From: Candidatus Proendomicrobium guianensium | GTDB lineage: Bacteria; Elusimicrobiota; Endomicrobiia; Endomicrobiales; Endomicrobiaceae | Direction of reading: 5' to 3' | Assembly: GCA_009785775.1 (NCBI GenBank) | Contig: WQVR01000066.1 | Span: 1-5,899, forward strand | Length of the DNA: 5,899 nucleotides | Shown here: one piece after another, positions 1-5,037 of the stretch | Numbering within the stretch: the stretch's first letter is position 1 | Layout: the number at the start of each line of letters is the position of its first letter | Position numbers and translations under genes: made by a program | The notes under the pieces: model-generated | Seen by the model: only the letters and a program-made list of their open reading frames with translations | Told to the model about the DNA's origin: nothing | The model's database searches: none

Positions 1-1053
1 ACCCACCCCGAAATTGTACGCCAAATTGTAAAGCTTGTAAAAGCGGCAGGCGCTACCCCTATTATAGGCGATAGCCCCGGGGGAACTTCCTTTCACGATA
101 TAAAACTTCTTTGGGAAAAAACCGGTATGGCGCGTGTGGCGCGTGGTGAAAATGTAGAGCTTGTAAATTTTGAAGCAGCCGGCTCTTTTGAGATAAACCT
201 AGACAATAAATTTGTAAAAGCTTTTCGGTTTTCTAATGTTGTAAAAAATGTAGACGGCATTATAAATATGCCAAAACTTAAAACACACAGTTTAATGTAT
301 TTAACTGCCGCCGTAAAAAATTTTTATGGCATAATACCCGGCCTTATAAAAACCGAATATCACAAGTTTGCTCCGCGCCCTGACGACTTTGCTACAGTGC
401 TTGCAGACATTTACGCTTATATTAAACCCAAAGTAAGGCTTAATGTTTTAGATGCGGTAGTGTCTATGGACGGGCAAGGCCCTTCCGGCGGAAACTTAAA
501 AAATACGGGTTTTATTGCCGCCTCAAGCGACGCTGTTTCTATAGATTCAGCGGCTATGAAAATGCTAAAAGGCGACCAGCGCCAAAATAAGCTAATAAGC
601 ATATTACATCACAGAGAACTTGGCGAAACAGACATTTCTAAAATAGAAACTATGGGCGACTTTTGTGATAATTTAGAAAGCTTTGAGTTTCCCGAGCTTG
701 GACCACCCGTGGAACTTCCAGACGGCGTTCTCCCAAAAGGCGGCGCAAAGGCAAGTTTTAATTTTCCAAGCGTGAAAATTTTTAACCGGGTGCCGAATTT
801 TCTGGCAAACTTTATGGGTAAGTTTTTGTGGGTAAAGCCCGTTATAAAACCTGCAGAGTGCGTGTCGTGCATGCTTTGCTTAAAGTCTTGCCCCGTAGAC
901 GCTATAAAAGTTTCAGAAAGTACAAAAAAGCCCTATGTTATAAATAAAAAATGTATAAGCTGTTACTGCTGTCACGAGTTTTGCCAGTACAAAGCTATGG
1001 ATTTTAGCTATAGTTTACTTGCGGGAATCTTGTTAAAAAAGAAGAAAAAATGA
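1..1053 (+). CDS. DUF362 domain protein with C-terminal 2x[4Fe-4S] ferredoxin domain (5' end outside window)
   Basis: The reading frame is open from the first base, so the 350 residues here are the C-terminal part of a longer protein; the ATG at 127 is an internal Met. The opening residues (THPEIVRQ, then GDSPGG at window residues 23-28) read as the middle of a DUF362 domain. They are followed by the family's PKLKTH block (residues about 89-96), a KNFYGIIPG stretch, and a DGQGPSGG segment. The C-terminus has two ferredoxin motifs. The first is C-x2-C-x2-C-x3-C-P, with Cys codons at 859, 868, 877 and 889. The second has the same Cys spacing (codons 952, 961, 970, 982), with an additional Cys at 967 and no Pro after the last Cys. 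The protein ends in a run of lysines. It is probably a cytoplasmic iron-sulfur protein for electron transfer or cluster-dependent chemistry. The biochemical role of DUF362 is not settled and the neighbours do not reveal a substrate. Family assignment is firm; function is unknown. Confidence 0.9.
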   Translation, partial: THPEIVRQIVKLVKAAGATPIIGDSPGGTSFHDIKLLWEKTGMARVARGENVELVNFEAAGSFEINLDNKFVKAFRFSNVVKNVDGIINMPKLKTHSLMYLTAAVKNFYGIIPGLIKTEYHKFAPRPDDFATVLADIYAYIKPKVRLNVLDAVVSMDGQGPSGGNLKNTGFIAASSDAVSIDSAAMKMLKGDQRQNKLISILHHRELGETDISKIETMGDFCDNLESFEFPELGPPVELPDGVLPKGGAKASFNFPSVKIFNRVPNFLANFMGKFLWVKPVIKPAECVSCMLCLKSCPVDAIKVSESTKKPYVINKKCISCYCCHEFCQYKAMDFSYSLLAGILLKKKKK

Positions 1054-1080
1054 CGCTAAGCACTACTAACCCATAAAAAC

Positions 1081-1971
1081 ATGAAATCAAAAAAAACCAG
1101 ACATTTTATCGAATATATTTCACTTAAAACTGTTATAGGCTTTGTGCGCGCGGTAGGTTTTAATATGGCTGTAAAAGTAAGCGCGTGCGTCGCGGGTTTT
1201 GTGTATTATTTTTTACCTATACGCAAAAAGCTTATGATGGAATCTTTGTCGTATGCTTTTCCGGATAAAACGCTAAAAGAGCGCAAAGCCATATTAAAAA
1301 ATGTATATAAACATTTTGCGCGTACATTTGTTGAGATAATGTTTTTTCCCGTTATGAATTCGGCAGAACTTAAAGAAATGATGGTTTATGAAAATATTTA
1401 CCTTATAGAACAAGCCTTAAAAAAAGGCAATGGCGCGGTTGTTTTAAGCGCGCATTTCGGCAATTGGGAACTTACCGCGCTGTCTTTTGCCAAGCGCTAT
1501 CCTTTAAGCGTTATAGTGGCAGAGCAATCAAACAAAATGGTAGATTCTTTAATAAATGACGTGCGCAGTTTTAAAGGTTTTGAAACCATTTATAAAGACA
1601 ATAACCCATTTAAAGCTGTAATGAAAGCTCTTAAATCTAACAGGGTTGTGGCAATACTGGCCGACCAAGACGCAAGCCATCAAGGCGTTTTCGTGCCGTT
1701 TTTTAACCGCCTTGCAAGTACCGCAAAAGGTCCCGCGCTTTTTGCTTTGCGCGCGAATTGCCCGATACTTTGCGGTTTTGGCGTTCGCCAGCCTAATGGC
1801 AAATATATTGTAAAATTTGAAGAAATACCCCACCCAAATACAGGCAATCAGGAAAAAGATGTTGAAATAATAATGGCGGCTTACATGAAAAAACTTGAAA
1901 TCGCCGCCACACTCCACCCCGAACACTGGTTTTGGTTTCACAGGCGTTGGAATACAAAACCTCGCGCCTAG
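1081..1971 (+). CDS. LpxL/HtrB-family lysophospholipid (lipid A-type) acyltransferase
   Basis: This 296-residue protein has the usual length of the lipid A late acyltransferases, which transfer a fatty acyl chain from acyl-ACP to a lipid A precursor at the inner membrane. The H-x4-E catalytic motif is visible as AHFGNWE (His125, Glu130). Other family landmarks are an N-terminal hydrophobic segment (about residues 31-46), an FPD block near 60-62, ADQD at 194-197, the FFNRLASTAKGPA segment at 207-219, and a C-terminal HPEHWFWFHRRW (279-290). The ATG at 1081 fits the family N-terminus, but only weak purine content and no clear SD precedes it. It lies 27 bases after the DUF362 gene, so the two are probably co-transcribed. 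Which acyl position or chain it handles, and whether the substrate is lipid A or another glycolipid, cannot be read from the sequence. Its presence implies an outer-membrane-bearing cell. Confidence 0.9.
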   Translation: MKSKKTRHFIEYISLKTVIGFVRAVGFNMAVKVSACVAGFVYYFLPIRKKLMMESLSYAFPDKTLKERKAILKNVYKHFARTFVEIMFFPVMNSAELKEMMVYENIYLIEQALKKGNGAVVLSAHFGNWELTALSFAKRYPLSVIVAEQSNKMVDSLINDVRSFKGFETIYKDNNPFKAVMKALKSNRVVAILADQDASHQGVFVPFFNRLASTAKGPALFALRANCPILCGFGVRQPNGKYIVKFEEIPHPNTGNQEKDVEIIMAAYMKKLEIAATLHPEHWFWFHRRWNTKPRA

Positions 1972-2005
1972 CTTGTTGCTTACCTGTAATATGCCTTGCC
2001 GGCGG

Positions 2006-2034
2006 TTGACAAACATTGAAAATTCATATAGAAT
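2006..2034 (+). promoter_or_regulatory. Probable sigma70-type promoter of the rpsP operon
   Basis: A perfect -35 hexamer TTGACA (2006-2011) is followed by a 17-base spacer and TAGAAT (2029-2034), a 5/6 match to TATAAT. Transcription would begin near 2040-2042. That leaves a leader of only about 30 bases before the rpsP ATG, nearly all of it SD and spacer. The site lies in the only sizeable intergenic gap of the window (1972-2070), just upstream of a ribosomal protein gene, where a strong promoter is expected. A 5-bp dyad (AATTC 2021-2025, GAATT 2031-2035) overlaps the -10 element and may be chance. Confidence 0.75.
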
Positions 2035-2070
2035 TAACGGGTTACAGCCATATTTTAAAGAGGTGAAAAG

Positions 2071-2316
2071 ATGAGTGTTCGTTTGCGTTTACAAAGAATA
2101 GGAAAACCAAAAAGACCATACTACAGAGTTGTCGCTATAGACCAGCGCGCTAAAAGAAACGGCCAACCTATAGAAGTTTTAGGTCAATACGACCCTATAG
2201 CCCCAGAAAACAAACTAAACTTGAAAATGGACAGGGTTGAGTACTGGCTTAAAACAGGCGCGCAAGCGTCTGACACGGTAAAAGACTTGCTGAGGAAAGA
2301 AACTCCGGCAAAATAA
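2071..2316 (+). CDS. rpsP: 30S ribosomal protein bS16
   Basis: This 81-residue protein has the standard length and the characteristic opening of bS16: MSVRLRLQRIGKPKRPYYRV, followed by VAIDQRAKRNG, then EVLGQYDP (35-42). Later segments, including DRVEYWLKTGAQASDTV (54-70), also match the family. bS16 binds 16S rRNA and is needed for assembly of the 30S body. The start is secured by a strong SD, AGAGGTG at 2059-2065, five bases before the ATG. It is the first gene after the promoter at 2006-2034 and opens the classical rpsP-rimM-trmD-rplS gene order, here with khpA inserted as in many bacteria. The next gene starts 21 bases downstream. Confidence 0.98.
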   Translation: MSVRLRLQRIGKPKRPYYRVVAIDQRAKRNGQPIEVLGQYDPIAPENKLNLKMDRVEYWLKTGAQASDTVKDLLRKETPAK

Positions 2317-2337
2317 GAAGCAAAGAGGTAAAAAAAT

Positions 2338-2568
2338 ATGAAAGACTTACTACTCTACATAGCGAAATCTTTGGTAGATAATCCCGATCAGGTTGAAGTT
2401 AACGAAATAGCCGGTGAAAAAGCCACGGTTTTAGAACTTAAAGTAGCAGAAGGCGACCGCGGTAAAATTATCGGCAAAGAAGGCAGAATTATAAAAGCCA
2501 TAAGAATTATCATAAACTCGGCGTCTGCGAAGTTAGACAAACGCGCTTCAGTTGAAATAGTAGAATAA
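2338..2568 (+). CDS. khpA: KhpA-type single KH-domain RNA-binding protein
   Basis: This 76-residue protein is a single KH domain of the YlqC/KhpA family. The RNA-contacting GxxG loop is GKEG (46-49) inside KIIGKEGRIIKAIR, and the N-terminus (MKDLLLYIAKSLVDNPDQV) is typical of the family. In firmicutes KhpA pairs with KhpB (EloR/Jag) and affects RNA stability and cell elongation; whether that partner exists here cannot be seen. It has a clear SD, AGAGGT (2324-2329), eight bases before the ATG. Its TAA stop overlaps the next gene's ATG by one base (TAATG), so the downstream rimM-like gene is probably translationally coupled to it. Its place between rpsP and rimM is common outside the enterobacteria. 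Confidence 0.95.
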   Translation: MKDLLLYIAKSLVDNPDQVEVNEIAGEKATVLELKVAEGDRGKIIGKEGRIIKAIRIIINSASAKLDKRASVEIVE

Positions 2569-2873
2569 TGCCTAAAGACGCGCCGCAAGCATGGAATGTT
2601 TCAGATATTTTAGGTTTTGAAGTTTACGACGAAAAAGGCGAAAAACTGGGTTTACTTTCAGATGTTACCGTTACGGGTTCTAACGATGTCTGGACGGTTA
2701 AATCCCAGTACGATGAAATACTTATTCCCGCTTTAAAAACAGTCGTGCGCGAAGTAAACCTTTCAAGAAAAAAAATATTTGTTACTTTGCCCCAAGGGTA
2801 TGAGGAAATTTATAAAACCATATCCCGTGACGAGAGTGCCGAATATAACGGTTATACCGTTTATGAAGATTGA
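2568..2873 (+). CDS. rimM: RimM-like ribosome maturation protein reduced to the PRC-barrel domain
   Basis: The position between khpA and trmD and the sequence both indicate RimM, the 30S maturation factor that works with uS19 in the 30S head. Residues about 11-77 match the C-terminal PRC-barrel half: DILGFEVYDEKGEKLG (13-28), then SDVTVTGSNDVWTV (31-44), EILIPAL (50-56) and a final LPQG (74-77). RimM is usually about 165-180 residues with a preceding N-terminal beta-barrel domain; that domain is entirely missing. The aromatic segment normally just before the DLIG motif is also changed (AWNVSDILG). Extension upstream is impossible in this frame because of a TGA at 2553-2555. There is no SD, and the start overlaps the khpA stop by one base. 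About 24 residues follow the barrel (GYEEIYK to TVYED), their codons overlapping the trmD start by 11 bases. The protein could be a minimal functional RimM or a repurposed PRC-barrel protein. Confidence 0.8.
   Translation: MPKDAPQAWNVSDILGFEVYDEKGEKLGLLSDVTVTGSNDVWTVKSQYDEILIPALKTVVREVNLSRKKIFVTLPQGYEEIYKTISRDESAEYNGYTVYED
2847..2861 (+). promoter_or_regulatory. Small mRNA hairpin immediately upstream of the trmD start codon
   Basis: AACGGT (2847-2852) and ACCGTT (2856-2861) form a perfect 6-bp stem with a TAT loop, ending one base before the trmD ATG at 2863. It lies within the last codons of the rimM-like gene, where no SD for trmD is visible. In the mRNA it would sit in the ribosome-binding region and could hold trmD translation low unless ribosomes translating rimM open it. 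The structure is seen in the sequence; the regulatory role is inferred and chance is possible. Confidence 0.4.
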
Positions 2874-3609
2874 CATTTTAACGCTGTTTCCCGAAATGTT
2901 TAAAGGCCCTTTAACGCAAAGCATTTTAGGGCGCGCCCAAGAAAAGGGCTTAATAAAAGTTAATTGTGTAGACATACGTTCTTTCTCTGATTGCAAACAT
3001 AAAAAGGTAGACGATAAACCATTCGGCGGCGGTGCCGGCATGGTAATGCAGGCGTCCCCTGTATACAAAGCGATAAAAAGCGTGGGCGTTGTAAAAAAAA
3101 ATGCCGCCTATAAAAATCCTTTGGCAAAGCCTTTGGTAATATATATGTCGCCGCAAGGAAAATCCTTAAACACGGCGCTTATAAAAAAACTTAGTTTGCA
3201 TAAACACTTGGTTTTATTGTGCGGTCACTATGAAGGCATTGACGAACGCGCTTTAAACTGGGTAGATATGGAAGTGTCTGTGGGCGATTACGTTTTAACC
3301 GGCGGGGAAATTGCCGCCATGGCTCTGACAGATGCTGTAAGCCGCTTTATTCCCGGCGTGGTGGGTGAAGCCGCAAGCGTTGAAAACGATTCTTTCTTTA
3401 ACGGCTTGTTAGACTATCCGCATTATACGCGCCCTGCGGTTTTTAAAGGTTTAAAGGTTCCCGAAGTTTTGCTTTCGGGGAACCATAAAAAAATACAAGA
3501 CTGGCGCAAACAGCAAGCACTTGAGCGCACAAAAAAACGCAGACCCGATATTTTGGGCAGTAGTTTAAAAAATTTAAAAAGTAAACAAGATAATATAAAG
3601 GAGCAGTAA
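2863..3609 (+). CDS. trmD: tRNA (guanine-N1)-methyltransferase TrmD
   Basis: TrmD uses S-adenosylmethionine to methylate G37 of tRNAs, which prevents frameshifting. The start chosen is ATG 2863, giving the classical MKIDILTLFPEMF opening and 248 residues, the normal length. The upstream in-frame ATG at 2779 would add 28 residues unlike the family. Landmarks include DKPFGGGAGMVM (51-62), the trefoil-knot SAM-binding segments YMSPQGK (94-100), CGHYEGIDER (120-129) and SVGDYVLTGGE (139-149), then SRFIPGV (160-166) and NDSF (175-178). Later come DYPHYTRP (184-191) and RRPDILG (226-232). Arg161 and Asp176 align with the catalytic Arg154 and Asp169 of E. coli TrmD. The gene overlaps rimM by 11 bases, has no evident SD and is preceded by a small hairpin, all consistent with low, coupled translation. 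A run of nine A (3093-3101) lies in a variable region. Confidence 0.97.
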   Translation: MKIDILTLFPEMFKGPLTQSILGRAQEKGLIKVNCVDIRSFSDCKHKKVDDKPFGGGAGMVMQASPVYKAIKSVGVVKKNAAYKNPLAKPLVIYMSPQGKSLNTALIKKLSLHKHLVLLCGHYEGIDERALNWVDMEVSVGDYVLTGGEIAAMALTDAVSRFIPGVVGEAASVENDSFFNGLLDYPHYTRPAVFKGLKVPEVLLSGNHKKIQDWRKQQALERTKKRRPDILGSSLKNLKSKQDNIKEQ

Positions 3610-3610
3610 A

Positions 3611-4018
3611 ATGTCACTGATAGCCGCTATTGAAATGTCACAAAAAAAAGAACGTACCCCTTTCAACCCGGGTGACCAGGTAAAAGTTTATTTTAAAGTT
3701 GTCGAAGGCGGCAACGAAAGAATACAGGTTTTTGAAGGCGTGGTTATAAGGGATAAAGGCGAAGGCCTTACAAAAACTTTTACTGTGCGTAAAATTTCTT
3801 TCGGCGTGGGCGTTGAAAGGATATTTCCGGTAAACTCTCCCCGTATAGAAAAAATAGAAGTTGTGCGCCGTGGAAAAGTGCGCCGCGCAAGGCTTTATTA
3901 TCTAAGAAATCTCTCAGGTAAAGCCGCAAGAATTACCGAAGACACCAGAAAAAAACAGGTTGCTGCGCCCGCTGTTGCCGCTAAGGCTGTTGCTCAAGAC
4001 GCACCTGCCGCAAACTAA
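3611..4018 (+). CDS. rplS: 50S ribosomal protein bL19
   Basis: This 135-residue protein carries the bL19 signature: FNPGDQVKVYFKVVEGG (18-34), then ERIQVFEGVVI (36-46), TFTVRKISFGVGVER (56-70), and PRIEKIEVVRRGKVRRARLYYLR (77-99). bL19 sits at the 30S-50S interface of the large subunit. The start follows a strong SD, AAGGAG (3598-3603), seven bases before the ATG and one base after the trmD stop, so this gene can be translated much more efficiently than trmD. bL19 usually ends soon after the GKAARI segment (103-108 here). This one continues with about 25 residues (DTRKK, then Ala/Val-rich sequence with QDAPAAN at the end), a low-complexity tail that is probably disordered. Confidence 0.98.
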   Translation: MSLIAAIEMSQKKERTPFNPGDQVKVYFKVVEGGNERIQVFEGVVIRDKGEGLTKTFTVRKISFGVGVERIFPVNSPRIEKIEVVRRGKVRRARLYYLRNLSGKAARITEDTRKKQVAAPAVAAKAVAQDAPAAN

Positions 4019-4023
4019 GTAAA

Positions 4024-4051
4024 AAGGGGAACCGTTTTGGAATTATTCCCC
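4024..4051 (+). promoter_or_regulatory. rnhB ribosome-binding site within a potential sequestering hairpin
   Basis: The SD AAGGGGA (4024-4030), six bases before a TTG codon (4037-4039), decides the rnhB start, because no ATG or GTG start exists in that frame before the first catalytic motif. GGGGAA (4026-4031) is exactly complementary to TTCCCC (4046-4051) inside rnhB codons 4-5, with a 14-base loop that holds the TTG. Two further pairs (CC 4032-4033 with GG 4039-4040) could form inside. Folding would hide most of the SD and the start, so initiation should be damped. No T-run follows, so it is not a terminator. Confidence 0.5.
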
Positions 4052-4672
4052 GAAAGTTTGCAAGATTTTAAAAATTGCGCTTTAAGCGCTTTTGATAAGC
4101 AGTTTACAGATAAAGGACTTCTCCCTGTAGGTATAGACGAAGCGGGGAGAGGTCCTTTAGCAGGTCCGGTTGTAGCGGCGGCAGTGATACTACCTGCCGG
4201 TATTGAAATTCCTTTCCTTAATGACTCAAAAAAACTTACCCAAAAAAAACGTGAAGAACTATTCAACCTTATAAAACAACAAGCTTTGGGCTATTCCATA
4301 AATATTGTGGACGCCCAAACAATAGACAAGTTAAACATTTTACAAGCCTCGCTTCTTGCCATGAAAAACGCCCTTCAGTCTTTAAAACAGCTTCCCATGC
4401 TTTGTCTGGTAGACGGTAACCAAAAAATTGAAACATCTATTAAACAGATTACAGTTGTCGGCGGCGACGCTAAAAGTGCGGCAATAGCCGCCGCAAGTAT
4501 ACTTGCTAAAGTAACGCGGGACAATCTTATGGACGATTACGCGAAACTATATCCCCAGTACGGCTTTGACAAGCATAAAGGCTACGGCACAAAACTTCAT
4601 ATAGAAGCCTTAAAAAAACATGGAAAATGCCCTATCCATCGTGAAAGTTTTGCTCCCGTAAAAAATTTATGA
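4037..4672 (+). CDS. rnhB: Ribonuclease HII
   Basis: RNase HII cleaves RNA in RNA:DNA hybrids and starts removal of single ribonucleotides misincorporated in DNA. The 211-residue product has the usual length. The catalytic DEDD set is visible: Asp34 and Glu35 in GIDEAGRGPLAGPVVAAAV (32-50), Asp126 in LVDGN (124-128), and Asp162 at the end of AAASILAKVTRD (151-162). Other family blocks are LNDSKKL (61-67), YPQYGFDKHKGYGT (172-185) and HRESF (201-205). The start is TTG 4037, chosen because it follows a good SD (4024-4030) and gives the expected N-terminal stretch; no ATG occurs earlier in this frame. It begins 18 bases after the rplS stop. Its TGA overlaps the yraN ATG (ATGA). The combination of TTG start and foldable ribosome-binding site suggests much lower expression than rplS. 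Confidence 0.97.
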   Translation: MELFPESLQDFKNCALSAFDKQFTDKGLLPVGIDEAGRGPLAGPVVAAAVILPAGIEIPFLNDSKKLTQKKREELFNLIKQQALGYSINIVDAQTIDKLNILQASLLAMKNALQSLKQLPMLCLVDGNQKIETSIKQITVVGGDAKSAAIAAASILAKVTRDNLMDDYAKLYPQYGFDKHKGYGTKLHIEALKKHGKCPIHRESFAPVKNL

Positions 4673-5037
4673 ATACTAACAAACAAACAGGTCAGGAATA
4701 TGAAAAAACTGCGGCCACGCTTCTAAAAAAAGCAGGCTATAAAATACTCACAACTAACTATCTTACCCGTATGGGCGAAATAGATATTATTGCATCAAAA
4801 GAAGACTACATTGTTTTTATCGAGGTTAAATACCGTAAAAGCGCGAGTTTTGGTGCGGCGCCTGAGTTTGTAAGCAAAAGCAAACAAGCTAAAATTATTA
4901 AATCAGCTTTGGCATATATAAAAAAACATTATCTGCATGATAAGTCATTTAGGTTTGATGTTGTTGCGATAACGGGTTCTGAAACCGAAATAATAGAAAA
5001 TGCCTATGCCGTAGAAACAGGTAAATATTACATATGA
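4669..5037 (+). CDS. yraN: UPF0102 (YraN) family nuclease-like protein
   Basis: This 122-residue protein matches the YraN/UPF0102 family in length and motifs. The N-terminal helix TGQEYEKTAATLLKKAGYKIL (7-27) carries the family's conserved Glu. It is followed by GEIDIIA (36-42, Asp39), then FIEVKYRK (50-57, Glu52 and Lys54) and RFDVVAI (95-101). The Asp...Glu-x-Lys arrangement is that of the PD-(D/E)XK nuclease fold, so a DNA or RNA cleaving role is plausible, though the family's physiological function is not established. It sits directly after rnhB, a frequent arrangement, with ATGA overlaps at both ends (4669-4672 and 5034-5037) and no SD. Translation is therefore probably coupled to rnhB and in turn to the U32 gene. 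Confidence 0.93.
   Translation: MNTNKQTGQEYEKTAATLLKKAGYKILTTNYLTRMGEIDIIASKEDYIVFIEVKYRKSASFGAAPEFVSKSKQAKIIKSALAYIKKHYLHDKSFRFDVVAITGSETEIIENAYAVETGKYYI

Noticed and set aside
128..145. Perfect tandem copy of a 9-base unit (TGGCGCGTG) in the DUF362 gene
   Set aside because: Two in-frame copies encode an ordinary ARVAR stretch at a variable position. This is too short to suggest a functional repeat.
1940..1987. Possible terminator after the acyltransferase gene
   Set aside because: Short pairings exist (AGGCG 1942-1946 with CGCCT 1965-1969; ACAGG 1940-1944 with CCTGT 1983-1987). They are weak, mutually exclusive and not followed by a T-run, so an intrinsic terminator is not supported.
1549..2016. 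155-codon open frame on the minus strand
   Set aside because: It lies opposite the acyltransferase gene and the gap, shows no recognisable domain, and the plus-strand gene has clear catalytic motifs. Treated as a shadow frame.
2779..2862. Longer trmD start at ATG 2779
   Set aside because: It would add 28 residues unlike TrmD and overlap rimM by 95 bases. ATG 2863 gives the canonical MKIDILTLFPEMF start.
2929..2938. Ten-base palindrome GGGCGCGCCC
   Set aside because: It falls in conserved TrmD codons (LGRAQ), and GCGC-rich codons are common throughout this window. No evidence for a binding site.
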